NCBI GenBank assembly: GCA_030062745.1
Contig: CP099846.1
Span: forward strand, 2,108,001-2,172,000
Length of the DNA stretch: 64,000 nt
Direction of reading: 5' to 3'
DNA from: Capitulum mitella
Lineage: Eukaryota; Arthropoda; Thecostraca; Pollicipedomorpha; Pollicipedidae
In this document: positions 46,480 to 57,805 of the stretch, piece after piece
Layout of the letters: each line of letters opens with the position of its first letter
How positions within the stretch are numbered: position 1 is the stretch's first letter
Made by a program: the position numbers and the translations under genes
The notes under the pieces: model-generated
What the model was told of the DNA's origin: nothing
Database searches by the model: none
What the model saw: only the letters and a program-made list of their open reading frames with translations

Positions 46480-47050
46480 CTTGCTCTTCTGGTCTGCACG
46501 CAGCACAGCGCCGTCCGACGGTCCGACACGTCTGCGACCGTCCGGCCAGCCATCGGCCATCGTTGGGTCGGTGGCATCGACATCGACAAAGCCGGTCGAG
46601 GGCAGCCCGGCTTTGTCGGGTCACAGCGGACAGAGATAGGGATCGACTGGTCAGCAGTGCCGGTATTCGCCGTCTGGCCGCCTTTGACGGCACGGAGGAG
46701 GGGATCCGGTTCCCTACCCCTTCAACGCCCGACGTGATAAAACAATAGGAATATAACGACCGTGCAGCTTGGTGCTTTGGGTACTCGGTGATACTTTTTT
46801 AAAATGAATCGCCAAGAAATCATGCATCTCACCTGTCTTGTATGATTCTGTAAGTGAGCGTGAAATGGATGATCACTGCACTTGTAACGGATAAATGTAA
46901 CGGATGATCACTGATCACCGTGCCGCTGCACTCCACAGCGCCTCTGCGGCGAATTCACTAACCCCGCTGTGACGGGGCTTCCATGAACGTCTGCGCACCA
47001 TCTTGACATTCCCTCTCGACTGTGCATATGGGAAGCCATTGTTAGAGGCG
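46480..47050. other. Intergenic DNA, GC-rich at 46480-46720
   Basis: Nothing recognised apart from short repeats such as GTAACGGATGATCACTG near 46900. Confidence 0.4.
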
Positions 47051-47054
47051 CCCT

Positions 47055-48560
47055 GTGATCCGTAAGCCAGAACAAGGCCTGCAGCACAGATTAAATCAGC
47101 GCCGTATCATGGCGGAGTGCATTAATGGACTTGTAATTCCTCTTACTAAGTTATGTAACGCTTCAGAGAGATCCTGTGTTTTCCCGGAGAGATGGAAGCA
47201 AGCTTACGTCATTCCTATTTCGAAGAAAGGTGACAAAAAATCACCATCGAATAATCGGTCAGTGTCCGTGCTCCTTCTCTTCGGGAAGATACTGGAACGC
47301 GTCGTTTGCGACGAGGTGTTTCGCCACGTGTCACCAATTCCGTGCGCGGAAAAGCGTGGTTTTATCCCTAGGCTCTCTTGGTCTGCGAATTCAGCTGCCT
47401 ATCTTCAGTTAGCGTGGAAATCCATATCGGACGGACACAAGGCAGATGCCATATACCCCGACTATTAGGCCGTGTTTCAGAGCGTTAATCACACGCTGAC
47501 CATTCACAAATTAAAACAATCCTTTGATTTGGAATGGAATGGTTGACTTTGACAATCCAAGACTTTGCATTGGAACGGCTCATCTCGTACCCGTCCATTG
47601 GGCATCAGAGGGTCATCGTCAACGGCAGAACGTGCGACTAGAAACCAATGACCTCTGGTGTTCCAGAGGCATCTCTCCTGGGTCCGTTGCTCCCTTCACC
47701 GTTCATAAGCGATTTATCCAGCGCCATTCATTCTGGCTGCCCTCGGCATGCCGATGGCGTTAAAATTGTCCGCAGAGTTGTTTCGCCATCTGACAGACTG
47801 CTGTCGCGGCGTGGCCTTGATCATCTGACAGCCTGGACCGTCAGGTGGAGATCGACTGTCGGTCCCATCAAGTGCAGCGTTCACTATGATCCTCAGGCGC
47901 GCGTCCATCCAGACAAAAAATTCTGTCGGTGCCACTGAACTCGAACATGTTGGAGAGACTCGTGGTCTGCGTGTCACGCTGGACACAAAGCTTGCGTTTG
48001 CCAAACACGTTGGCAATATTGTCAGTCGGGCCAACCGATCTCTGTCTTTTCATTGGCTCATTCCAGGCTGGCTCCAACGGCTCTAAATTCAATCGCGGTG
48101 CTGTGCTGGCTGCGTATTTCTCCAACGCACGTTCGGTTTTAGAACATTGTTGTGTGATCTGAACGGGAGCGGTCAATTCGCGCACGGTGCGGGTCGATCG
48201 AGCACAGCACAAATTCCTTATTTGGCTCCTAAGTCACACTCCCTCTGGGCATGTCCATTCTCCTCCAGCCTGCGCCACGTTCAGATTCCGGCTTTATCTG
48301 CGCGATGGTGCAGCGCGATCCCTTTTTATCAGGACTGTTCTTCAACCAAAATAAGGTTCACCAAAATACCAAAAACCACAAAATAAGGTTCTTAAATTCC
48401 ATTGAGCTACTTCTCCCTTTATGTGCCTGCTCGCCGACCCGTACCCGGAGCCTGTTCGCCGTGCTCCAAGAGCGGGCGGTCAGGTCTATTCTGCGGTCAG
48501 GTGCGGTCAGGCATATTCTGCCGACTTCCGAGGCTAGTGAACGCGATTTTATCTAGCCGT
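47055..48560 (+). pseudogene. Decayed Jockey/CR1-type LINE reverse transcriptase
   Basis: Remnant of a second retrotransposon, different from that at 34980. Visible RT blocks: MAECINGLVIPLTKLCNAS, then VFPERWKQAYVIPISKKGDK (47170-47235), FGKILERVVCDEVFRHVSPI (47280-47340), a stop at 47466 where DYSAAFQSVNH-like sequence is expected, SGVPEASLLGPLL (about 47650), then HADG at 47747-47758 in place of the YADD catalytic motif. The thumb/C-terminal part follows in shifted frames (GLRVTLDTKLAFAKHV near 47970; FCRLPRLVNAIL near 48520). The endonuclease is missing upstream. Frameshifts and a lost catalytic aspartate show it is inactive. A GATGATGAATAAATGAA stretch at about 48952 could be the 3' tail. 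Confidence 0.9.
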
Positions 48561-49380
48561 ACTGAGGAGACTGACCTTTTTGCAGATGATTTTAGCGCCT
48601 GCAGAGGGTCAGGTTGTCAAAGCACATCGCAGCATAATCGCTGTCATCTGCAGTGTTTCTGGTGCCGGCTTCATTTTTATATTTACCGCTTGTTTTTCTT
48701 TGCGTATTTTGGCGTATATCTTTTAGCTATATGACTTCGCCTGTCAGTAGAGGCAACTTCGTTAGCGCTAATGTGGATAAACATAAAGATAAACATAAAC
48801 AAACTAGGTTTGGGCGTTGTACTGCACACAGTGACCTAAAAGGAGGTCACGAGAGTGAAGTCTCGTTTCGATTGGATCCTATGGGACGTAACTTATACTT
48901 TTGGGGTATAATGAGGTATAATGTCGCTTTTGAAGTGCCCGAATGACGTCTGATGATGAATAAATGAAGCTACCGTTACCATGGAAATCAGCACTTCCTA
49001 ACATTTAAAAATCCTCCCAAGCCAATACAATTTTCAAAAAGCTGGTAGCCTCAGTGAACAATGGTTTTGATTTAAGATGATTTTGACCCAAATGCAGAGG
49101 GTGACTAATGCTATGGGTGACACCCATACCTGAGATTGAGGAAAAATGGGCATCGTGAAATTCTTGCAGTGTTTGTGACATGATGGAGATCTTCGTCGTA
49201 TCCAGATTTTTTTTTCAAAACATGCATTAGAGAAAGAGTTTGTAGGTCGGCGACTTTTCAAGGTATTGACCTCGCATTGTGCGGGAATACGTGAAAACGC
49301 TTGGAGATCACCTGTGCAGTACTTCCGAGCGATCAACGCATTCGCTAACGACCAGTTTAAAAACGTGCACAAGGTCGTGG
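48561..49380. other. Intergenic DNA, possibly LINE 3' untranslated region at its start
   Basis: Contains GATAAACATAAA short tandem repetition near 48777-48800. Nothing else recognised. Confidence 0.4.
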
Positions 49381-49480
49381 CAGGGGCGGATCCAGGATTT
49401 CGCCAAGAGGAGGGGCAATGGTCGGCTCGGAGCCCCCTCCCGGCCGGGGCCCCCCATTCTTTGGTCTTCAGATGTGAAAA
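49381..49480 (+). mobile_element. Possible solo hAT-type terminus
   Basis: Begins CAGGGGCGGATCCAGGATTT, a start typical of many hAT-type elements. No matching inverted end or 8-bp duplication of GGTCGTGG was found downstream, so this is at best a truncated copy. Confidence 0.35.
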
Positions 49481-49779
49481 ATCGTTGATCTGCTCGGGGC
49501 TAGGGTCTAGGGGAAAATATTTGATGTCATTTTGCGTTTTTTTTTTTACCATATAAAGTTACCGACAAAACTCAAACTCTTCGCCTTATTTGGGAAAATT
49601 CCGCGTTTTGCCCCTATACAGAGTGGCCGAAGTATGACAACAAGGGCGAGATTTTGGCTGCTGCGTCCCTTTGTCTGTTTGAAATTTCGTGTCTGTAACT
49701 GGTACAGAAACCTTTTTGTTTCCTCGTAGTTTCTGGAGACCTTTTTGTTAGCTTAGGTTAGGTTCCCTCTCGCACTTAC

Positions 49780-51400
49780 ATGGGCACCTTTGGTGGTCTC
49801 GGGCCGTCTGCCGTGTCAGGGCCCTCTCGTGGTCTCAGGTTCCTTTTACAATTTCACGTGTCCCTCGGGACGTTTCAGGCGCTCCTTTGGCGGTTTCAGG
49901 GACGTCTCGGACAGTTTCATGGACTCACCTGGCAGTTTCAAGGACCTTTAGACCACCTCACCTCGGGTTCCCTCCTGTCGTCCCTGGGGAATTTTTGCCG
50001 TCTCTGGATCCCCACCCCAGGCAGTAACAAGGGCCCTCTATATGTCCCTCTCTGCTGTGACACGGGCTCCTCTGGAAATGTTTCGGATGTTTGGCCGTTT
50101 CAGAAGCTGTCTGGAAGTGTAAAGGCTTAGCAATTTCATGGACCCCGCTGGTCGTCTCAGGGGTCCCTATTGTTGGAGACTGCTAGTTGGCAATCTCAAA
50201 GGTCCTTCTCTAGCAGTCACAGTGGGCCCTGTCTTAGGTTTTGTCCTATCTCTTATGTTCCTGGGGTAACATTTTTGCCATCTCAAGGGCCCTATGACAG
50301 TCACAGAAGACCTTTTGGCTATTTCAGGGCCCCTATGCAGTGTCATGGCCCCTCTGAACAGTGGTCTCTGAACCTCTGACGTCTTCGGTGGTCTCCATGT
50401 CTGTACCAGGGGTCTTCCTCTGTTACATGGGATATTTCTAGCAATCGTTAGGGGCCCCTCTAGCCGTATCAGGGGCCTTCGTTACCTTTTTAGGGGACTC
50501 ACTGGCAGTTTCAGGGGGACCTTTTCCGTGCCCGGAGCCCGCCTAACACAGTCGGGGCCCTTTGGCCGTCCAGGGCCCCAACACCAGTTAGAGGTCCTCT
50601 TATCGTCCTTGCCTCGCAGGAGCCCTCCGACTTTTTTAGCGGTCTCAGGGGCCATCTGCCGTCGAGGGACCCATCTTGCCGTCTCTGGACCCATCTGGCC
50701 TTCCCGGGGCTACATCAAGAATATACATGCAAGAACATGCATCCCTTAACTACATCAAGAACCCCGCAGGTTTTCAAAAGGATCAGTGTAGCCCACTTTG
50801 TGCCTCTCTCGAGGCTGAGAATGTCACTAAAAAATCCCTGTTTAGGGGACCCCTCCGACTGATCAGGGTTTCCTAGGGTCGTGCTAGGCAATCTCTTAAG
50901 TTCTTGCTGTCTCAGGGGCCTCTCTGGAATTTTTAGCGGTCTCATGGTCTCTTTGCCCCTCTTGCGGTCCCAGGGGCACTTGGAGAGTTTCAGGGACCCT
51001 TCTGTCCACCTTAGGGGCCATTTTGCCATCTCAGGGCCTCATGAACCTTCCCGGAGGCCCTCTGACTGCATCAGGAACCCTTAGCTTTTATATAGTCGGT
51101 GAAACCCATTCGTGGCCCCTATACCGTTCCTGGGGCCCTTATGACGTCCTAGAGTTATCTTTGCCGTCTCAGGGGCCCTGTGACCCCTCTGGCGGTCTCA
51201 GGGGCAATCTACTGCGTTGGGAACCTGTTGTCGTCTCAGGAGCTCTTTGGGAGCTGCAAAGGCCCTTCTGTGCGTCTCAGGGATCATGTAAGCCAACCAA
51301 CATAACCACAGATCATCTAACCCTGTCAGAGGGCTCCCCTGACCGCATCAAGAATCCATCACGTTTTGACAGAGACCCCGAGAAGCTCACACGGGGCCCC
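49780..51400. repeat. Long degenerate minisatellite with TCTCAGGGGCCCTCT core
   Basis: About 1.6 kb of loosely tandem units of roughly 28-35 bp centred on GTYTCAGGGGCCYCT with linkers such as GGCAGT or TGCCGT. Units are heavily diverged and vary in length. Long frames on the + strand reading FQGPL-type peptides are repeat artefacts. Confidence 0.8.
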
Positions 51401-52858
51401 TTCGGCACTGGACTGAGAGATACCCCTCCTCAGGCCTGGGGAGGTGATCGCCCCCATCGCCATCCCCTTGGATATCGCAAACCTGTCCTACCAGAAACCG
51501 TAAAAAGGTTTCACCGCCGCACGGTCTGTGACCATGGCACGTACAAATCGATTACAAACAAGGATGCCATTTCCTGGACTGGTTTGTCCATTATGTAAAT
51601 ATTCTGCTGAACATTATAACTTTAACGCAATAAAGGCGCAATATTCATTTCCGTAGCCTTAAACTGCGTCTTTCATTCATCTTCATTTTTGTTATATCTA
51701 TATCGCTAAGTCTTGCACCCGGATCTTATCCAGAACAGCATGAAAGAAAACATCATTTGCAGGTAATTAATTTTTTAAAATGAATTTCCCTGCCGTTGCG
51801 GAGGAAGTGTTTCTGATGATGACATGACACATTTCTTGAGGATTTTCAAAGCCACGGCTACCAGCCTACTGCCGACATTTTAGTCAGCGTAATTTGCCGT
51901 TATTTTGGTTGTGTGTCATTACGCCGCTACAAACTTCGTAGCAATCAGCGTTTATCGTCATCTGCGTCGCTGCGATGTTTGGTAGTTTCCAACGCATAGA
52001 GGAATTGCTGTTAGTATTAGGGACAAAATTTTAGCGTTCGCACAGGAATTGAGTCATTCTTCGGATGGCTGTATTCATGCCACTCATGCATGTCAGTGAC
52101 GGCAGCAAAAACTTCACCTGTTTTCGTTAGAAGCTAACTTCGGTGTGTCTCAACTTCAATTCTCCTTTCTCTCATGATATGCGCGCATCTTCGTTTTCCC
52201 CTCACATCGTGGGAAACAAAGTCCGTTGCTGTGCGCCTGTTGTTGCTTCATACTTGGGTCTCCGACATTACCTGCGGTCACATCAAGCAGAAAATGGTTC
52301 GAGTCTCTGAAATAATAAATGAAAAAAAAACACCATAAAGCTTGTAGCCCACGAAACAAGCTCATTGTCCTCTGCAGCTATCTCGATAACACCTTAACGT
52401 GTCATGGCAGACATTGGATGTTAACTTTGATGGCTCAGCTTGCGAGCACTCTGGCCGTGCCCATCACGACTGAAAAGTTTGACTGAGTTGTTGGCCAAAA
52501 GCCTCTTGTTGCTTTCGAATGGAATTCCTTACAGTATCAGTCATTATGAAATATTTGTGTGGGACTGAACGGTTTTGATAGCGTACCTTCATCGGTAAGG
52601 TAGAACGTCATAGAAGAGACATTTGCCCGCAGAAAGAAAGCAGAACGGCGGAAATCTTGGCATCAAACTGATGGGCAAACAGGGCTATTTTTATGTCGGG
52701 CCCATTCAGTTCTGTATGCCATTAATTCTGTCTTTAAATAGGGCGTGCCGTGCAGGTCCGGTACAAAACTATTCCTGGAACAGGCCGGCCCGCTGGCCGT
52801 GCCGCTGCCTGCACCGTTTGCCCCCCCCCCCCTCCCCTCCCACTTATTCGCGCTTAAA
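51401..52858. other. Intergenic DNA
   Basis: No gene recognised. A run of C with a few T at about 52819-52841 immediately precedes the small repeat ORF. Confidence 0.4.
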
Positions 52859-53149
52859 ATGGACACTGCCTCAGCCGTGTTTTATCAGACCGGCTCTGTC
52901 TCCCCTAACATCTTACACCTGTTCTCCCAGATCAGCTCTATCGCCCCTGACACCACAGACCTGACCTCCCAGACCGGCTCTACCACACCTGACACAACAG
53001 ACCTGACTTCCCAGACCGGCTCTACCACGCTTGACACGAGGGACCTGCTCTCCCAGATCAACTCTGTTGGACCGGACGTCCTAGACCCATCTTCCCAAGC
53101 TTGGGCCACTGTACACTTATGTCCTATGCACACAAAGTCGAGCTCATAG
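52859..53149 (+). CDS. Candidate 97-residue protein with five 14-residue repeats
   Basis: The first ATG in the frame (52859) has an AAAATGG context. Residues 10-79 are five repeats of exactly 14 residues with consensus QTGSTTPDTTDLTS, encoded by five 42-bp units at 52886-53095. The tail is WATVHLCPMHTKSSS. There is no signal peptide or known domain. The exact 42-bp register keeps the frame, but a minisatellite with a unit divisible by three would do the same, and copies differ at both silent and replacement positions. No promoter or splice evidence. It could be a small secreted-like or intracellular repeat protein, an exon, or chance. Confidence 0.25.
   Translation: MDTASAVFYQTGSVSPNILHLFSQISSIAPDTTDLTSQTGSTTPDTTDLTSQTGSTTLDTRDLLSQINSVGPDVLDPSSQAWATVHLCPMHTKSSS
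52886..53095. repeat. 42-bp tandem repeat, five copies
   Basis: Unit starts at 52886, 52928, 52970, 53012 and 53054; every unit is exactly 42 bp and begins CAGAYC. Confidence 0.95.
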
Positions 53150-54280
53150 GGAAGGTTAAGGAGATGGCCGGCTCTCAAAAGTTTTAAAGTTCAAAGTTCA
53201 AAAGTTCGTTTATCCCATCAAGATGTAATGCCCACATAACGAGATTCTGTTGTCGGTCGGCGTGTATCTTCCTCATGAACCACGTTGCATGTGACGTAAT
53301 TTGGTACGACGCGGGATAAACCAAGCATATATTATGCATCTCAGAACGATTTCGTCTTTACTGTTACAATTCCGAATTCATGCATTAGTTTTGTAAAGGC
53401 AATTGTAGCTTGTTCATAGCACTAATGTGCAAAAAATCGTTTAATTTAGTCGACGCATGACAAAATATCACAATAATATCCGCAAACAGGTTAGTTCTCT
53501 GTCGCCATTTTTTGCACGTATGTTTTCAGTACGTATACGTTTTTACCCGGTCTGGCCTGGCTTTACATTTGGTGTCGCGAAGTATCTAAAACGAGAAATG
53601 CTGGGGAAACAACGTAATTTAGTGGAGCAATTACGGTGGTGGGAACATTATCCAAACAAGGCTGGGAGTCTTGTAATATGCCAACTAATGACGAATTACA
53701 ACGTCGTGCCCATTTCGACTACTGACTGGGCTAATTCTGCGCACGACGCATTGCCGTCCTTGAACATGCACGCCCTGGAACTCCCAAACGGCAATCATTC
53801 TGGGCTTTCCGTCGTTCCAGAGGTGCTGTCCAGGCAACTATGACAAAAAAGTACCACCAACGATTCTCACTTTGACGTGAATGAAGTAAGCAGGGCCATT
53901 TTCGGTTGTCGGCCTCTTCATTAGATCTAAATGCATGTCGTGATTGTTCACACTCCGTTATAGCTCGCTTTTACGGATTCCTGCAAATAAAACAGACCCG
54001 CTAATGGGTCTAAAAATTAACCCAATAACGGGTCTGAGGCGTGAACAGAGTCGTCATGGCCCGGTTACGTTCACGACCCACGAACCCACTGACCTATCAC
54101 CGAACGTCTGGACCCGGTGTCTGGTGTCAAGTGAAGTAGAACGGTCATCTGCTTCTGAATGGTTTGGAAACAACACTTCTTCTCGGGCTTCTCCCCGCCC
54201 TTTGGCGACAGGTGAGAGTGTCGCCATGACACCGGCCGGCCAGCGTTTCTGAATCCTCAGCTATCGTAACGCATGCAACA
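53150..54280. other. Intergenic DNA
   Basis: Nothing recognised. A 128-codon frame ending at 53843 has no domain character. Confidence 0.4.
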
Positions 54281-54704
54281 CGAGTCATCTGCTCCCGACG
54301 CGCCCAGTCATTCGCCTCATTCTCCTTCGGCCAGTCACGCCACGAACGCAACGTCGCGCCACCGCCGGCGCGTTTCAACACTGGTCAAGTGGCAGCTCGT
54401 GCTGCCGGCGCGTCGTGTCGTCACACGGGGCCGCCGCCAGGCTCGTGCGCGTCCCAGATCGGCCGGCCCGGCTCGTCGCTGCCTCTGCCGGCCGGCCGGC
54501 GCCCCGCGCCCGCCGCGGGTCGCCCCGGGGTGCCGGGGCCGGCCGGTGGCGGGCCGGCCGGCGCGGCCGTCTGGACCTTTCGCCGCGGCCACCCCGGCCG
54601 GCGGCGGTTGCAGACTGAGCGGCAGGCGCGGGCGGCGCCGCCGAGCGTGACCCGACCAGACATGCCGACCTCGTCATGCGGCACCCTCTCTCCGCCGGCA
54701 GGCA
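54281..54704. promoter_or_regulatory. CpG-rich upstream region of the cuticle-type gene
   Basis: Composition rises sharply to very GC- and CpG-rich immediately upstream of the TATA box. Open frames on both strands here are artefacts of composition. Its position suggests a CpG-rich promoter region. Confidence 0.5.
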
Positions 54705-54712
54705 CTATATAG
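54705..54712 (+). promoter_or_regulatory. TATA box
   Basis: CTATATAG lies about 60 bp before the ATG at 54768, which predicts a transcription start near 54735-54740 and a 5' leader of about 30 nt. A TATA box with a very short leader is usual for arthropod cuticle genes. Confidence 0.75.
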
Positions 54713-54767
54713 CCGGCGCCGGGCCCGGCAGCGGCACACAGCACCCGCGGCATCTCCAGCCAACAGC

Positions 54768-57432
54768 ATGGCTCTCACACGGGTAAGCTGCGGCGCCGGC
54801 ACAGACGGCGGTAACCCGCCGTCTCAGGCCACGGCCGGCACTGACCGAGAGACCGCTGCTCTGCGGACACTGGGACGGGACTGAGTCGGGACTCTTTGGA
54901 CACCTGGCGAGGCTGACCCAGCGGGAGACACTCGAGCACGCTGGGACGGTTCCGGATCTCGGAGGGCTCACGCGGGTTTTTCGCGCCTTTTTACGTCGGA
55001 TCTCCTCGTTGGACAAAACCGCGCTAAAGTTCGGATACCGTTTGCACAGGATGTCTTCCATCGGAGTGCAGTTTTTATCGGCGACATCTGTTAGACGTAA
55101 TGTTGCCCAGAAACGCAGATTGTCTCTTTCTGTTTTCATGCAACCGAAACGTTATAAAAACAACCGACAAACCACAGTACGCATGCAGATTACTTTTCGT
55201 TGCCTGCAGAAATTTCCGTAGTCCTCGTCTCACGTTATTTTTGCATGGTAAGCGTAACTTATGTTAGCATTTCTAAATTCGAGATGTCATATTCAATCTT
55301 GGTGCTATCTGCTTTTCAAAAATGATTAACGTTTTAGCTAGGAATGGATTTTTACCAACAGTGGTGATTTTGCTTGCGACTCAGCTGCGGACAGGAATCA
55401 GAACTGGGATGAACGTTAGCTGAAACATATAAAAAGGCATTCTTTGGGAATATTTTCGACGACGCTTTATAAGCATTGTATATACACATAAATGAGCATA
55501 TATAAGCATATAACATTTACGAATGTCTCAGGGACTAACCTGTTATACCCGGACATTATTCCCAAGTACATATCATCTGCGAATCAAAACATCTTGATTG
55601 GTAGAACTGACAAGTTCACATATCCAAAATAAATTAAGTGCAAGTAAAGCCATTCCACAAAGCGTTTCTGAACATAGGCTGTTCATGGATTTCTGGCCAC
55701 TTGGCAACTGAATAAGTTGTACCAAAAGCCACTCACTGCGCTCTTAGGCAAAATTAAATGATCTGTGCGAGCAGAACGGTACTGCAGGATAGCCTCAGTC
55801 GTTCTGTACCCGGAGATTCTGTACCTGTTGCACGTGAACCTTGCTAAGCCTGCCTGCAGGTTCGGCCTCGCCTCGCCCTGTAAGCTATGTGAGATGGTGC
55901 GGCGTCGGCAGCATGTTCGTCTTTTGCAGGCGCTCGCCCTGTTCTTGTTCGTCGGGCTCTGCCTCGCCGACGGAGGCGGGGGCAAAGGAGGCGGCGGCTT
56001 CTCTGGCGGCGGCGGTGGATACGGAGGAGGCGGCGGCGGCGGCGGCGGCGGCGGCTACAGCGGCGGCGGCGGAAGCAGTGGAGGATACAGCGGTGGAGGA
56101 AGTAGCGGCGGATACAGCAGCGGAGGAGGTGGCGGATACAGCGGCGGCGGTGGGGGCGGTGGTGGATACAGTGGAGGCGGAGGAGGAAAAAGCGGTGGCT
56201 ACAGCAGCGGTGGTAGCAGTGGTGGATACAGCAGCGGAGGAGGTGGCGGATACAGCGGCGGCGGCGGAGGCGGCGGTGGATACGGCGGTGGTGGAAGCAG
56301 TGGTGGATACAGCGGCGGAGGAAGCAGTGGTGGATACAGCAGCGGAGGAGGTGGCGGATACAGCAGCGGCGGTGGGGGCGGTGGTGGATACAGTGGAGGC
56401 GGAGGAGGAAAAAGCGGTGGCTACAGCAGCGGTGGTAGCAGTGGTGGATACAGCAGCGGAGGAGGCGGTGGATACAGTGGTGGCGGCGGAGGAGGCGGTG
56501 GATACAGTGGTGGAGGAAGCAGCGGTGGGTACAGTAGCGGAGGAGGTGGCGGATACAGCGGCGGAGGAGGAGGAGGCGGTGGATACAGTGGTGGAGGAAG
56601 CAGCGGTGGATACAGCAGCGGAGGAGGCGGCGGCGGATACAGCGGCGGCGGAAGCAGCGGTGGATACAGCGGTGGAGTAAGCAGTGGCGGATACAGCAGC
56701 GGAGGAGGTGGCGGATACAGCGGCGGCGGTGGGGGCGGTGGTGGATACAGTGGAGGCGGAGGAGGAAAAAGCGGTGGCTACAGCAGCGGTGGCAGCAGTG
56801 GTGGATACAGTAGCGGAGGAGGTGGCGGATACAGTGGTGGAGGAAGCAGCGGTGGATACAGCAGCGGAGGAAGTGGAGGATACAGCGGCGGCGGCGGAGG
56901 AGGCGGTGGATACAGTGGTGGCGGAAGCAGCGGTGGGTACAGCAGCGGAGGAGGCGGCGGATACAGCGGCGCCGGCGGCGGAGGCGGAGGATACAGTGGT
57001 GGCGGAAGCAGCGGTGGGTACAGCAGCGGTGGAGGTGGCGGCGGATACAGCGGCGGCGGCGGCGGAGGCGGATACGGCGGCGGCGGAAGCAGCGGTGGAT
57101 ACAGCGGTGGAGGCAGCAGCGGCGGATACAGCAGCGGAGGAGGTGGCGGGTACAGCGGTGGCGGTGGGGGAGGCGGTGGGTACAGTGGCGGAGGAAGCAG
57201 CGGTGGGTACAGCAGCGGTGGAGGCGGCGGTGGATACAGCGGTGGTGGCGGCGGCGGCGGTGGATACAGCGGCGGCGGTGGAGGAAGCGGCGGTGGATAC
57301 AGCTCGAGCGTCTCCTCCAGTTACAGCGTTCTTCCCACGTACAGCGGCAAGGGCAAGTACAGCGCTGCCCGTGTCTCATCCAGCTACGGGGCGCCGAAGA
57401 GCGGCGGCGGCGGCGGAGGCTACAGTGGCTAA
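54768..57432 (+). CDS. Secreted Gly/Tyr/Ser-repeat cuticle-type structural protein (two exons)
   Basis: Exon 1 is 54768-54782 (ATG plus four codons, then donor GTAAGC). The phase-0 intron is 54783-55929, ending TTTTGCAG. Exon 2 is 55930-57432, ending TAA. The joined N-terminus MALTRALALFLFVGLCLA is a clear signal peptide followed by DGGGG. The predicted product is 505 residues. Roughly residues 20-460 are modules built from GGYSGGG, SSGGYSSGG and runs of Gly, with KSGGYSSGG recurring. The last 45 residues are less repetitive (YSVLPTYSGKGKYS, then SSYGAPKSGG). No Cys in the mature chain and no R&R chitin-binding motif. Glycine-rich tyrosine-bearing secreted proteins of this kind act in cuticle or other extracellular matrix, where Tyr can be cross-linked. 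A first exon that stops inside the signal peptide is characteristic of arthropod cuticle genes. Repeat number may be affected by assembly. Confidence 0.9.
54783..55929 (+). other. Intron 1 of the cuticle-type gene
   Basis: Donor GTAAGC, acceptor preceded by CTTTTGCAG, length 1147 bp. The first part is GC-rich like the promoter; the rest is AT-rich. The exon 2 frame stays open upstream to 55765 by chance, but only the spliced form gives a signal peptide. Confidence 0.85.
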
Positions 57433-57774
57433 GTGTCCCCCCGTTCTCCGAGAGCTCTGTTTCTTTCTCTTTCTCTTTCAGTGCTTTTGCCTGCCAAGTG
57501 AATTTTGTTCTGATTGCTAGATAGCTGTAACAACTGTTAAATTATTATGGGTTTGATATAATTATCCTCTTTATCGTTCTTGTTTTCAGAGCCAGTCTTC
57601 ATTGTCCCCACAAAATACGTGTGTTTTATTACGAGGATATGTGTGTCTTTCAAAGATTTACCAGTGTGACTAGGATGTGTACAATGCGCAAAATATGTTA
57701 CCGTTTAGTATGGTGGAAGGCCCTCCCTGTGGCAATACTCCAATGCTGTTTTTGATTTGTTTCATGTCTCGAAC

Positions 57775-57780
57775 AATAAA
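57775..57780 (+). terminator. Polyadenylation signal of the cuticle-type gene
   Basis: AATAAA about 343 nt after the stop codon, followed by GT-rich sequence (GATTGTGTTTAATACAAG). It predicts cleavage near 57795-57805. Confidence 0.8.
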
Positions 57781-57805
57781 GATTGTGTTTAATACAAGTA
57801 ACATC

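Noticed and set aside
55844..57379. 511-codon His/Arg/Cys-rich frame on the - strand
   Set aside because: Exact antisense of the Gly/Ser/Tyr repeat exon; open because the repeat lacks stops on that strand. No promoter or splice support.
55841..57520. Ala/Val/Glu/Asp-rich + strand frames overlapping the repeat exon
   Set aside because: Frame-shifted reading of the same repeats; the signal peptide and splice junction fit only the Gly-rich frame.
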